Positions 23,083 to 35,247 of a stretch of DNA of 64,000 bases are shown one piece after another; within the stretch, counting starts at the first letter, position 1; every line of letters begins with the position of its first letter. The position numbers were made by a program, and so were the translations under genes. This DNA comes from Carnegiea gigantea. Its lineage: Eukaryota > Streptophyta > Magnoliopsida > Caryophyllales > Cactaceae. The stretch covers positions 273,001 through 337,000 of the forward strand of contig JAKOGI010000182.1 in NCBI GenBank assembly GCA_029747015.1, read 5' to 3'. A model generated the notes under the pieces. It saw only the letters and a list, made by a program, of their open reading frames with translations, searched no databases and was not told the DNA's origin.

Positions 23083-25474
23083 ACAATGGGAGAGCGCAAC
23101 TTGTGCTTAAGTCATTCAAAGAAAAAATAAATAGAAATAGTTGATAGGTAATTAAAGAGCCTTTGTAATCATATGTCAGGGAAAGGGTACTAAACTACAT
23201 GTGAAAGGCAATAGAATGGTCCTAAATCCATACATACCCTAATCTCGGAATATTAAATTTTGATGAGGAAAAGAGAACTAAATAGAAACATAAAGTCAAT
23301 GGAATAACATGCTTTTGTCTTCTTTTTACTATTCCACTAAACTAAACATTGATTAATTATATCCCATGTGAATGGTTGATTATGGTCTTGTTTGGTAAAT
23401 AGTTGTTACTTGTTTGTATTAGCTGTTTGGAGTTAACTATTTGAATTAGCTGTTTGAATTAGCTGTTTATAGAAAAACTGTTTGGTAAATTAGTTATTTC
23501 TGACAAAATTGTGAGACAAAAAGGTAATTTTTCAAAAAACTCTTTGAAAAAGCCGATAATTAACAAACGCGTAATTTGCCTTTCAATAAGTCATTGTGAG
23601 ATAGCATCACACAAGACTTACAAGAATTTCATGCTACCATGAGACCGACTCTTCAAGCTACATATGTGAAAGTTGTGCAGGACTGAACATCAAATTAGTA
23701 CAAAACCTTTGTTATTTATTCTTGTTTCAAAACTGGCACTGTATCAACACAAATCCCTCTTCCAATTAACATCTTTGAAAACTCAAATTAGTCTCTTAAT
23801 GTTAGTATTTTCCAAATGATACAGCATTGCTGGAATAGGAGGTGGTTTGTCACAATCTATGTAGGAAACTAACAGAACAATTGGTGTTATAATAGACTTA
23901 TACATGGTGTCCAATATCTTAGGTCCATGAAGGGCTCACAACAAGAAAAACACATAGAGACATGGATAGGCTAGCCACATGAGTAGATTGAGTTACCTGG
24001 CTAGCTATAGGCTTCTTCTAATTTAGGGTCAAGGCGTCCGGGCCAATGAGCACAGGACACTTGTCGATGTACCGTGTGGTAGATGTCTTCATCTCTAGCT
24101 AGTAGCCAACTGATTAATTTTTTGGGGTTTTGTCCCACGTTATATTGCTTTCTTTAGGATAGACCATGCTCCATAAAGTCTGGTTTTATGGCTGTGGTTA
24201 TTTCATGAATCCCCAAGTTATTCTCTCTGGATATTTCTGTCCATTTGGGCTGGGTGTGGACTTAACATATATAATTTTGTGGATTGGAGCAATGAAAGAG
24301 ACTGGGATGGTGGTAATCAAGGGACAAAAGGGCCCCTTCTTGAATTCATTTTTAGTTTTTATGGACAAAAAGTCCATTCAAAAAAATAAATAAAAGGATG
24401 AGAAATAGGAAAAAAGAAATTCTCTCTTGTGTGCTTCAATGAGCTCCAAACTGATATTTCTTAAATAGAAAGTCGAGTTGCCTACTATTAAAATATTTAT
24501 ACATAATCATATATTAATTAAAATAGATATGTAGAACTACTTAAATTGGAGGGTTGGTAATTAAAATAGATGATAATACTAATCAGCTAAGGTAATTTTT
24601 AGGAGTGTCATATAAGATTCCTCTCAAACCAATTAAAATGTACATACCGTTTTTAGATGCTAATCTACATAATGATATGCTTAGCTAGTGTAACAAAAGA
24701 ACACATCTAGGTAAACCTTAAAACAACATAGACATACATCTTGTGCATATTCTAGCGAAACTTTTTCTTTTGTTAATGCAATGTAGCGATGCTGATTATA
24801 TAACAACTAAATATCCCTTTATCACATAAATCTGACGTCCATTGGCTGGTGGTACCTAGTTCAATAGTATACTTGAGTGAGACTTCCGAATTCAACCAAT
24901 AGGTTTTCCATATCTACCTACACAAATTCTTGTACTGGGCAATCTCATAATATCATCAGATCCCTAATGTGACAAAAAAAATTTCCTTTTCAATTTGAGA
25001 TGACGATTGATGAATATGCAATTTATGTTATGATAAGTTATTGTGAGACAATCTTACATTTGGCAACCTGCAAAAGCCTCCCCCCGGGCTTCTTAAACTC
25101 AAACATATAATATAATATGTAGTTCAACTTGGCTGGAGCTTGTTGGGCTGAACTAATTGGAAAGAGACCCTACGGGCCGAATAATAAAAAGAAGCCTATG
25201 TATTTATTAATAACTTTAATTGGATATCAGATTGCGGCCATGGGTAATTACTTCTTTTCTGTGTCCTATTTATAATGTTTTTGTGTTTCGGATCGATGCC
25301 ATGCCCATGCCAGTCCAAACCCAGCTTTTTTCGACGGATGCGTCAATAATCAATGTGGCTTGTTTCAAAAAAGGGATCACACGGTGACCTACATTCGACA
25401 AAACATTACCTTAAGAAATTGTTTCTATGGAATATTGCAAATCAGATATTTATGCTTTTTAATTAAGGATGTTA
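23083..25474. other. Intergenic, no gene seen
   Basis: AT-rich, with scattered stops in all frames. At 23,388-23,580 repeated TTAGCTGTTTG and GTTTGGTAAAT motifs, with a CAAACGCG end, resemble a degraded MITE with a GTTTGG terminus, but I cannot place its ends. Confidence 0.4.
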
Positions 25475-25732
25475 GACCCTGTTTTTTTCGTTGGTAAATC
25501 CAATTTACCAACTTTAACCAACTTCAACTGACTTAATGAACTTCAATTAAAAAAAAAATAGCAACTTCAACCAACTTCAATCCACTTCAATCAACTTCAA
25601 CCAAATATTTCAACCAACTTCTACCCATCATATAGAAAATATACCAACTTCAATCCAACAAAAAAAAAAAACCTATTTCAACCAATTTCATCCATTTCCC
25701 AGCTCCTATTTTCAAACGAAAAGAGCAGCCCC
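25475..25732 (-). mobile_element. MITE with internal CTTCAA repeats (copy B), TTA duplication
   Basis: Ends GACCCTGTTTTTTTCGTTGG and complement GGGGCTGCTCTTTTCGTTTG form imperfect inverted repeats between direct TTA flanks (25,472-25,474 and 25,733-25,735). The interior is a run of ACCAACTTCAA-like units. It is related in ends and interior to 46,022-46,353 (opposite orientation) and 49,119-49,361. The TTA flanks suggest PIF/Harbinger mobilisation. Confidence 0.65.
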
Positions 25733-25735
25733 TTA

Positions 25736-26867
25736 GTATAGTAGAGATTATTTTTTTATTTAGTGCATGATCATGAAGTTCGTCATCTCTTAAATGCAAC
25801 AGCAGAAACAATAAGTCAGATTCTGCTCAATTTACGTGAAACAAGTTAGCTTGATTTTGAATCAAATTCAAGAATAACTATACAGGAAACTGATTGGACT
25901 TGACCCTTATATTAGACCCGTTATAACGGGCACTAGGAATTATCCAGCTCAAATTAAACTTGCTTGATCGAGTCCGATATATGATGACTTTAATTAGGTA
26001 TCAAAGGAGATTTTAATCCTTAGCAAATACACTCCTAGGTTACTATATTGACCTATGTAAAACTTAACCTATTCCAAGCCCCATTGATAGGATCATGAAC
26101 CATAAATCATCCAAATTATTAGACTCGAACAAATATAAACTTAACTCAAATTTAATCAAACCCAATCTCGACCATTTATTTGTCATACCTATGAGAAATA
26201 ATGCGTAACTTAGTATGATATTTAAGGTTTTGTCTTTTCTTGTAACATCTCCAGACCCCGCGAAAGCGGAACCCACACTGGGAGGTGGTGTTGTTGTTGT
26301 TATCTCTTCTTGTAACGTACGTATGTAGGGTTTATTTGTTATTCTAATTTTTATTAACACCTCGGTCATGAGTCATGACAAGCTATAGACTATTTGGAAA
26401 TTAAACTTGACGCATGACCTAGACATGAATTACGTACATGAAAACAAAAACTTAAGTCACTCATATAGCGATGCAAATTAGAATTACATAAATTACAAAT
26501 TGCTCCACATAGTAGGAAGAGGGAAAAAGAGACATACATAGTATTATTTCCAGGACAAAGAAAATTTAGTCTATTATAAGTTAATTTTAAAACTAAAATC
26601 TTACTTACATATATATAAAGTTGAAGTCTTTCCAATCAAATTTGAGTTGGCCTTCTAAAAGTTTAATATTAATTACAAACATCTCAGATTTTTGCATAAT
26701 CTATGCTTTTTTTCCCTTGTGAAACTGATGAATAGAATATTTGACAACTCAATACATGCTTTAGGGCTCAAATATTGAATGCCATTGGGAAGAATCTTTG
26801 TGTGTGTGAGAGAGCGGCAGAAGGGGGGTGGTCGAGTCGAAATCCAACTGTCCAATTATGCGTCGTT
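25736..26867. other. Intergenic; possible SINE 3' end at 26,240-26,303
   Basis: No gene. At about 26,240-26,303 the sequence CAGACCCCGCGAAAGCGG, followed by a TTG repeat (GTTGTTGTTGTT), resembles the 3' end of Au/TS-type plant SINEs. I recognise no matching 5' tRNA-like head, so it is at most a fragment. Confidence 0.35.
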
Positions 26868-27294
26868 AGGGGTGGGCAATAGTCTGGATCGGGTCGAGTT
26901 AAGTTTGACTAATTTATAAAGTGGGTCAAGTCGGGTCATGGTCGATCCGTTAATAATTAGGGTCGGGTTGGGCCTTTTATGTGAATAAACGGGTCAGTAT
27001 GGTCCGGTCGACCAATGGGCGGCTCACTTTTGCTCGTTTTAAAATGAAACAATTTTCACAAAAAAATTATATATAATAATTATTGTATGTATTAAGCATT
27101 GGTAATAAACTTAACTAATTATTGCATGTAAATTAGTGTGACAAGTAGATTGAAAAAATAACGGGTTATTAAACGGGTCACTCATGGGCAACGCACTATT
27201 GATCTGATTCATTATTGACCTAACCCTTTATTGACTCTATTTTAAATGGATCGACCTGCTTGACCTAATAAATACTCGACTCATCGGCCACGCC
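26868..27294. mobile_element. hAT-like MITE, diverged copy
   Basis: It starts AGGGGTGGGCAAT and ends near GGCCACGCC. The interior, rich in GGGTCGGGT and GGTCGACC motifs around a central AT-rich part, matches the copy at 41,534-41,998 along its length in the same orientation. The ends are decayed and no clear 8-bp target duplication remains. Confidence 0.55.
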
Positions 27295-28351
27295 ATATCT
27301 TTCTGATGCCATAGACGATGTTCAACTTTGTTCCCTAATTTGTTGAACGTAAAGCTTGTTGGCATGTTGCATGCACTCAGAGGGGCCAACAATTAATTTG
27401 TTTTTAGTGTTAAATCAAAGTTCCTTGATTCCAATCGGAGATAAGATCATCATACAAGATAAGGTTTTGATCTGACCTAAACTATATAAAGGGGCAGAAT
27501 TAATATTATCAATTAATATTATATGAGTCAGCACGTTGATTACTTTATTTTCTACTGAAACGTGATATATCGAATTTGTGTGTTGTCATATTATTGTAAA
27601 TTTTAACAGAGACTACTTTTTTTGGTCAAATACATCACATAATTAATATCAGTTAATGTGAATTAACTAAAATTAACCGATATAAATTGATATCCTATTT
27701 CAACATCCTTTTAAGAAGACGATACATTAGTTGTCTTCATAAATAAGTAAGTGAAACATGATACTTGTAATTATAATATTGGAAGAAACGCATGAAAGAA
27801 TTATTGTAGACAAGATTAAAAGTTATGGATGTGATTATGATATGTCAAATATATATATTATCCTTTGATTCTGAATGTGGAAAATTTTGGCTAGGTTAAT
27901 TTATCAAGTACGTGGCTATACTTAGAGCACACATAGTGCCCCTTGGGAATATATGTGTGTCTACCAAACAGGAACACACCTTGTGACGGCCTTCTCTAGA
28001 AGTGCAATTCAACTATTCAAGGAGTATTCAATTGATGCTCTTACAGTTGTAATTTTGGAATTATAGAATACAAAAATCTCAACGTTGGTATCCAAGGCAA
28101 AAATCTCACCGTGAAACAAAAATAAATCATATGAGGTTTCAAGTAAATCATTTTGTTGGAAAAAATTAAATATACCTTTTTCTTGAGTAAATGAGGGGTA
28201 CGTCATTATTGTAGAATATTAAATACTAAATATATTGGGACATAAATAGCTATAGGATACAATCCCAAAAAAAAAAAAAAAAGCTACAGAATATGAGCAG
28301 TGTAAACAGTGAGCTTTACAAAATGTAAAAGAAAAAATGTAGAAAAATTGT
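27295..28351. other. Intergenic, no gene seen
   Basis: AT-rich sequence with no supported coding region. The right end contains the T-run that probably terminates the minus-strand tRNA gene (28,343-28,347). Confidence 0.4.
28343..28347 (-). terminator. RNA polymerase III terminator of tRNA-Ile
   Basis: On the minus strand a run of five T residues starts 4 nt after the tRNA 3' end, the standard signal for RNA polymerase III release. Confidence 0.75.
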
Positions 28352-28425
28352 TGGCCCATGCAGGTCTCGAACCTGCGACCTTCGCGTTATTAGCACGACG
28401 CTCTAACCAACTGAGCTAATAGGCC
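28352..28425 (-). tRNA. trnI-AAU: tRNA-Ile (anticodon AAU)
   Basis: A 74-nt gene on the minus strand, beginning GGCCTATTAGCTCAGTTGG and ending CATGGGCCA. The acceptor stem pairs GGCCTAT with ATGGGCC (one G-U). The D arm (GCTC, AGTTGG), the TpsiC arm with GGTTCGAGACC, and the anticodon loop CTAATAA with anticodon AAT are all present. No intron. Box A (TAGCTCAGTTGG) and box B (GGTTCGAGACC) are intact, so it is probably expressed. AAU marks a nuclear, not organellar, isoleucine tRNA. Confidence 0.96.
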
Positions 28426-29394
28426 TTCATGTTTAGTAACTGATTGGATTTTGTAAACGTTAATCAAATGGACCTATATAACCGTGGCCAACCCGATGGG
28501 GATCCATTTTCATTTTTAAAGCCCTTTCATTCTTTCCTTCAGGATTTGATTCAATGCGAATCACAAGTCACAACAGCAGAGTAAGAGAACTCATAATTTA
28601 TTCTCGGAAATTTAGTAAGGGGATGTTTGGTCAAAAAGGTAGAATGGAACAAAATTGAAAATAAAATGAAAAGGTATAGAAATGGTGTTTGATTCCTAAT
28701 ATAAGTATAACTTCATTGGTTGAATTCATTAATCTGAAAATTTGATTCCCAATATATGTATTTATATAGCTTACAGACTCAAATCAACACAAAATATTTA
28801 ATTGATTTCTTAAAAATGTGATTCCAAAGTGAACAAAAAATTATGAGTCAAACATTGATGATGAGAACGGGTGATTCCTTTTCTGAAAATAATAACAACA
28901 GCAGCAACTCCTAGTAGGAGTCCTATTTTTATGAGATTTAGGGCGATCCAAGTGTAGGCAATGTTGCCTTCTAAATACTCATGTGAGTAGGGAAATTGAT
29001 TACAATGGACTCATGTAAAACAAATTTAGTAAACATTTTGTTGAGATGAAATCAATTTGAAACGCATTCAAAAATACAAGCACATTAGATATGGAAGACA
29101 TACATAAACAATATTGAAAACTAAATAGGACATAATAATACCAAATTTTTTAGAAAGTTAGTAAAACCACATTATTATCCAATATACAATACTCCAACAT
29201 CTACGTTTAATGAGTACCTTAGAGTTAAAGTGTAAACAACTAACTACTTAAATCCACTACTTTAATTTTTAGACCTCCAAAGACTCCAATCGTGGTCTGT
29301 GTCCTGTGTAACTCTGAAGAGTCTCATATCCTATTTAACCACCGAATTCGAACTCTTTTAATTTGGCTTTCCGCTCCCCCTCTCACATTTCGGA
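28426..29394. other. Intergenic, no gene seen
   Basis: AT-rich. The part from 28,620 to 28,860 begins GGGGATGTTTGGTC and ends with GAGTCAAACATTG, possibly a decayed MITE, but the ends do not match well enough to call. Confidence 0.35.
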
Positions 29395-29720
29395 AGATCA
29401 ATGATTTCACACCTCTCCACATCAGCTTTCATATCTTTTTTCGCTTGATATGACCAAATCATTTGAGTCTTCCTTTCCTCGTCTCATTCTGTATTGGTTT
29501 TATCCCTATTTTCTCTCTGATAACCTAATTCATAATTCTATCTAGTCTTGCACGACCATATATTGACATGATTATCCTCATATTCGCTTCCACCAATCTT
29601 TGAACGTGAGTTTTCTTGGTCTGCCAACACTCCGAGCCGTACAATAGTGCCAATCTAATTAAACATCATACGATGTACTTTCCTGTTTAGCGTTACTAAG
29701 ATCTTCTTATCGCGCAACAC
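29395..29720 (-). pseudogene. RTE-type LINE fragment, reverse transcriptase C-terminus
   Basis: On the minus strand the frame gives ALLYGSECWQTK (near 29,640) and further on LK*FGHIKRKK (near 29,450). These are two hallmarks of the C-terminal part of plant RTE-clade reverse transcriptases; the Trp of the second motif has become a stop. Many stops and shifts lie between. It is a short relic, related to the piece at 53,250-53,810. Confidence 0.6.
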
Positions 29721-31912
29721 TCTAGGTTGTCATCTAACACCATGCAGTGACCAATGTCATCATCAATTTCTCCATTGCCTTGTGTAACCGAAACCAAGTA
29801 TCTAAACTTTTCAACTTCTAGTGTTGGTAAATGGTAACTGTCTCTCTATTGTCTTATCTTCCCATTCCCCAGATTTTCGTGCAAAATTCTCATTCTTTAA
29901 CCTACTTATTCTAAGTTCTTTGAATTTAAAGTACTCGATCCACTTTTTAAACTTATTGTAACCCATTTTTAGTCTTATCCATTCAGAAAATATTGTTAGG
30001 AAATAGCATACACCACATCATCTCCTTCTAAGTGTATTTTTCATGAGATCATCCTTAATAATCATGAAAAAAAAAAAATGCTTAAAGCTGACTCTTGATG
30101 CAACTCAATGTCAATATGAAAGTACTCTCCATCTTCTCCTAACATTTTCACCATTATCTTCACCCTCTCATGTATTTGATAACTCGAATATACTTAAAAG
30201 GTTCGATTTTTTTTTCTTTTCGTATAGAATGTATTTAATTAACTAGAGAGATGTAGTTGCTTGCACTATGGTTCAATCACAATAAAAGTTCTAGAGAAAG
30301 ATACTGTTCCTTCTCTTTAAGATCACGAGTGTTCTTCCATGATTATTCATTTTCTTTTTCGAAGTTTTACATTAAAAGTACCTGGAGAAGTCATAGTTGT
30401 CCTGAAAAGGATGATTATTCCATCAATAGTAATGTAGTGACATTATACTACCAAAATGTCCTCCCTACTTTCTTCTTTGCCTTTTTTCCCCATGTGCCTA
30501 TGTTATCTTTTATATAATGGAATAGTAAATATCCAATAGTATTACCTAACCACTAGGGTGGTTTAGTAGAAGTTTACCCACCTACTTTTTGAAGTGTGTC
30601 ATCTTAATTTAAAAATTATATTTGCTAAATTGAAAAAAATTCCATCATTAATAGTGGAAGGTTATATCACTTGTAGAGTTTATAGAATGTCCATAACCAC
30701 ATTTGTGACAATCACATTGGGATTTTGGGATATAATAATTCAAACTTTGAAGGTGGTAGAAATCAATAATCTAACATTAAGAAATAAGTTTCAATACTCT
30801 AAACTTTAAAAATATTTATTTTCAACATTATACGGTTATTTTAGATTATATTTTCTAGAAACTTCAAATAATATGTTCTCTAAAACAATACAAATTTGCG
30901 AAATTTAAATTGCCTACATTCATTGTGATGTTCAAGTTGCTTGAAAGATATAATCTAAAATGGCTCATGTACTACTAAAAGTAAATACCTTAAAGTTTGA
31001 AACATTAGGTCTATTTCCTAAGGTCAAATTATCAATTAACTGTCTTGTTTATAGAACATTATATCATCAACAACAACGACTACTATAAGTCCCCCAAGCA
31101 TGTGATTTGATGAGATCTAGGTATAAATAGCTTATCCTTGCAAGCACTCATCTAAATACACATAAAAGAAATAATTAAATTTTAGAGGTACATTATGATA
31201 TCACACAAATGCGCAAATATGTTGTGCTTTATGCTAACAAATTGTGGTAATGATGGAAAACCTTAGCCTCCTCACGAAAAACCCAACAGCCACCCACTTC
31301 AATAGGGAGCGATCATCAGTCATAATTGCTGGTGGCAATCCCAATTTTCATTCTTCCCAAAATTTTATTTAGTTATAAGATATTTGCTAGCATTTTTGTG
31401 TATTTTTAATGAATTTTCTCTTTGTTTCGTAAGAGTGAGGTTGTTATTTTTTGCAACATATATTATTGTGAGTTGGATTGTTCTTACCTCTAGTGTAAGT
31501 TAAGTTATTCTCACCTCTCGTGTGAGTTTGAGTCATCATATTTGTGTGATTTATCATAGATTTGGAAATTTAGAGAGTGATTTCTTGCATAGTACATACG
31601 TGGTTATTATGGTATTAGATGCACTATTTGGACAATTGCATGAAGTTATATTGTATCTGATCAACATTCGGGAAGATGTATTGACGTTAAAGAATGTTAT
31701 TGGTGGGAAGAATATGGTTACAAGTTTAGAAGTAATTGACAGTATACCCATCAATAGCTTTCTAAAGAGAATGATTTATTTTAATGTTTCTAATTTATCT
31801 TTATCAGAAAATATTTGCCATAAATATTATATGACCTTTTATTAATGAGTTATTCCTTTTTCTTATCAAAAACAGTTGTGGTAATATAAATTGCAAACAA
31901 CAGCAGAGACTA
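29721..31912. other. Intergenic, no gene recognised
   Basis: AT-rich. An open frame at 31,522-31,845 (107 codons) has no motif I recognise and is probably chance or transposon debris. No RNA gene seen. Confidence 0.35.
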
Positions 31913-31929
31913 TGGTGGCGAAAGAAACA
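31913..31929. repeat. Left target-site duplication of the L1 insertion
   Basis: TGGTGGCGAAAGAAACA here and TGGTGACGAACGAAACA at 35,231-35,247 agree at 15 of 17 positions and flank the L1 insertion. Long, slightly diverged duplications are normal for L1 elements. The right copy follows directly on the poly(A) tail. Confidence 0.7.
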
Positions 31930-32004
31930 CAATGGCTGATCGTTTAACACATGGTAACCATAATCTGGAGCCAAAGCCTCGTGATTATCCTCAGTCAGCA
32001 GAAG
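31930..32004 (-). pseudogene. 75-bp fragment of the FYR/WD40 gene (exon 8), inverted
   Basis: The reverse complement matches 6,199-6,273 of the FYR/WD40 gene at 70 of 75 positions without gaps. It would encode LLLTEDNHEALAPD, then HVLNDQPL. It starts at the first base after the left target duplication and ends where L1-like sequence is about to begin, so it lies inside the L1 insertion. It is antisense to the L1. It is too short to function as a gene. Confidence 0.85.
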
Positions 32005-32055
32005 TGACAACCTCCAATTATGTAGAGGAAAGCTTCATCATGCATTTCTCAAGGT

Positions 32056-33970
32056 GAAAAAAAAAATCTTGATGAATTTTGTGCAATGTCAGGTCAATCT
32101 ATTAATTTTCAAAAATCATCACTGGTTTTCTCCCCCAATGCATTTAGAAAAAATGTTAACATAGCTAAAGGAGTCTTTGATATCCTAGTTAAAGACTCAC
32201 TTGGAAAGTATCTGGGATGCCCTATAATAACGGGTCAAAAGCTACCTTCTTTCATGCCAATTATTGGAAAGGCATCCCATAAACTTAGTAATTGGACAGC
32301 CAGTACTATGTCCAAAGCAGGAAGAATGGTCTTGATTCAATCCAATTTAGAATCGCTCCATGTACATACTATGTAATGTTTCCAAATGCTAAAGCAAACG
32401 TGTAGTAAGCTTGATAATATAAATAGGGATTTCTTTTGGAAGACAAATTCATCCTCCAAAGGAATGCCCCTGACAGCCTGGAATAAAGTTTATAAACCAA
32501 AATCACAAGGGGGTCTTGGATTGCGACATGTAATAGCTGTCAATATAGCTTTTCAATGCAAACTTATCTGGAAGATTTTTAATGAACTTGAAAATCTTTG
32601 GGTTCAGCTAATCAAGCAAAAATATGACCATCACAATGGTCTATTCCATAGAACCAATAAGAGTTCTAACTCATGGGTTTGGAGAAACCTCACAAAGAAT
32701 TTTCCTATGTTCCGTAAAGGAGTGAGATGGAAAATACGAGACGATTTCAAAATTAAATTCTAGACTGACAATTGCTGCCTTGAGAAAAGTCTCATTCATG
32801 TGTTAAATATTGACCCAAACATTGTCAACATAGAAACGTGTGTGAATGAGTTTATTATCACTGGTAGAAGTTGGGATGTGACTAGACTAAATCAGCAAGT
32901 GCCCCCTCATATTGTCTCTCTGATTACCAGTATACCTATACCCATTCATCCATTACCAGACGAGTGGTTTTAGGGTCTTACCAGGAATGATCACTTTTTT
33001 TATGAAATCGGCCACGTGGATGTGCCATGATCTTGATAGTTCTCCAACCTGGGAAGGCAATTGGATATGGAAAACCGATATTCCTCCAAAGTTGAAAATC
33101 TTTCTATGGCAAACATTCCACAATGGATTACCTATTAGGGGTACTCTCCTCAAAAGGGGAATGAAAATAGCTGCCATGTGCTCACTATGCCATGAGGACA
33201 TTGAGACTTTTGAACACCTCTTTGTACAATGCTCCTATGCAAAAAGGGGGGGGGGGTCTTGCATTTTCTAATCATAGGCTACGTAGACTCTTGTGACCCA
33301 ATGAATCTGATGGGAGGAATCTCCTTCGTCTGCTCCACTCCTCACTCAGCAAGATACTGATCCACAAACCCATCTACCTCCTTTGGCGCATTTGGAAAGA
33401 ACGCAACACCTTTACTTTCAAGCGGAAGATTTTTACTCCAATTCAAGTTATCATCAGAGCAGAAAGTGCAAGTGCAAAATGGAGATCAAGAACTCTTTTT
33501 TCATCTACAGATCACGAGTTCTCTCAACCAAGTCATTCTCATCATGTTCCACACCTAGTTAAATGGAACAAGCCACAAGGGGGGTTTGTCAAACTTAACT
33601 TTCATGGCTCTCTTATCAATCGAAGTGTTGTAGGCCGCTATGTCCTATGTAATTGGAAAGGTGGGCTTATCCAAGCAGGGGCAACCAATTTTGGGACAAC
33701 CTCTGTCCTAATAGCAGAAGCAATGACGTTAAGATGGGGACTCCAAGAAGCAATTAAAGTAGACTTTACTCTCTAGAAATCGAAGGAGATAACAAAATTG
33801 TTATTGATGCCGTTCAAAGACACGCCCAACCTCCATGACAAATTGACTACCTAGTCTGTGATATCGGAAAGCTCAAAGATCTAACTTCAAAATCTTTTTT
33901 ACAGCACATCTACTGTGAGGCAAACAAAGCAGGGGATTGGATGGCCTGAATGGGCCATTCTCTTTCTCAC
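32056..33970 (+). pseudogene. L1 ORF2 remnant: reverse transcriptase C-terminus, zf-RVT, RNase H
   Basis: In order: ILDEFCAMSGQSINFQKS and KYLGCPI (end of the reverse transcriptase); SKAGRMVLIQSNLESL; WNKVYKPKSQGGLGLRHV; WKTDIPPKLKIFLW with CSLCHEDIETFEHLFVQC (zf-RVT, near 33,070-33,240); and KLNFHGS, then LIAEAMTLRWGL (RNase H, near 33,590-33,760). In plant L1 RNase H the first motif is usually KLNFDGS, so the catalytic Asp has become His. The frame is broken near 32,376, 32,763, 33,271 (just after an 11-nt G run) and 33,776. After the nested element the frame ends at about 35,168. Confidence 0.8.
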
Positions 33971-34033
33971 CCTGTTGTTTGGAATTCAAGTATTTTTGTG
34001 TTGCTCTCTTCCATCCTATTGGATGATAACTTA

Positions 34034-35148
34034 GGCCCTGTTCGGCAAAATTGACTATTTGAGTAGCGGATAACTGTTTAAGTAACAGATAACTGTTTGA
34101 GTAGCGGATAGTTGTTGAGTTTTAGCGGATAGCGGATAGCTGTTTAACTAGTTGATTAAAAAGAATATGCTCGGTAAAATTAATTGTTGAATTAGTTGAT
34201 TAACACAAAATGACGAAGAAGGACATTACTAATATTTTTGTTGTTTCATTATTATTATTGCTGCTACTACTATTACTACTACTATCATTGCAACTACAAC
34301 AATAGCAACTACAACAATAATACCTACAACTACTACTACAATTTGATGGTACAAAACTTGCAACAATAATTAGCCAGAGCAACTCCCACCTAAATCGTGA
34401 ATTAGCTAGAGCAGCTCTCAAATTTGGCTTGGTGAGAAACCTTTTTGAGAAACCTTTGCCCAGTAGAATTGACCAAGGATCATGATAGGCATGATTAGAA
34501 GAGAGAATAGAGAGTGGAGATGATAGCCTATCTGAACCACACATCTCACAATCCCACCACCACCACCACCACCACAAGAGAATAGAGAGAAGAAGAAGCA
34601 ACACTAACCACTGCCCAACTTCTCCAACTCGCTGAGTCCCACCTCTGCCTCCGCAACTTCTCTCTCTGCTGCCAATATGTCCTCGAATCGCACCACCCCA
34701 ATGGCCCCACCACCATCGCAAAAAATTGCCTCCCAATTCCAGAAAAAAGCCATTAGATTTAACATCAAATAGATTAAAAAAATCAATATACTCACTTTAC
34801 AATTACAGTCCAACTCCCGAATTGCTGCTGCAATCTTCTATGATTTGTGGTGTTCTGTAGTGATTTCAAATAGAGAAGGCACTAACAGTGACGGTTTTGG
34901 GAAGAAGGTAGGGCTTTTATATTAGGGGCAAGGGCTGAAAATCTACGAAAACATCAGGGGCATAATTGGAAGAAAAAATAAAATGCTGTAGCGTTTTGCA
35001 AAACGTTAAGACTCCTAATGTTTCTAAAACGCTCCCTCAACTGCTAAAAGCTAATTTGATATGCTACTTTGCCGAATACTGAAAATTTGAAAAAGCAACA
35101 TATTTAAAATGCTAAATACTAGTTAAAATGCTGTTACCAAACATAACT
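34034..35148. mobile_element. Non-autonomous Harbinger-like element nested in the L1, TTA duplication
   Basis: It starts GGCCCTGTTCGGCAAAAT and ends with the complement of AGTTATGTTTGGTAACAG. Direct TTA flanks lie at 34,031-34,033 and 35,149-35,151. Removing it rejoins the L1 frame as DDNL followed by SRKLV and a stop, which confirms the limits. The left part holds repeated GATAACTGTTT/AGCGGATA motifs, and 34,240-34,340 is rich in ATT/CTA trinucleotides. No transposase is encoded. An antisense frame at 34,200-34,736 is low-complexity and not a credible gene. Confidence 0.7.
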
Positions 35149-35230
35149 TTAAGTAGAAAGCTTGTGTGAAGGATACCTAAATTACCTTATATTTACCCAC
35201 TCCTTAAAAAAAAAAATAAAAATAAAATAA

Positions 35231-35247
35231 TGGTGACGAACGAAACA
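35231..35247. repeat. Right target-site duplication of the L1 insertion
   Basis: TGGTGACGAACGAAACA directly follows the A-rich tail and matches 31,913-31,929 at 15 of 17 positions. Confidence 0.7.

Larger units (their letters stand above)
32005..35230 (+). mobile_element. L1-type non-LTR retrotransposon, 5'-truncated, with poly(A) tail
   Basis: The body runs from about 32,020 through the end of a reverse transcriptase, a zf-RVT zinc-binding region and an RNase H domain. It then resumes after a nested DNA element (34,034-35,148) and ends in an A-rich tail at about 35,205-35,230. Duplications at 31,913-31,929 and 35,231-35,247 bound the insertion. The 5' half of the element is missing. Stops and shifts show that it is dead. 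Confidence 0.82.

Noticed and set aside
31522..31845. 107-codon open frame on the + strand
   Set aside because: No motif, no splice or regulatory context, and an overlapping antisense frame; not enough for a gene.
34200..34736. 178-codon antisense frame with Trp and Cys/Ser runs
   Set aside because: Runs arise from trinucleotide repeats in a non-autonomous DNA element; no domain or start context.
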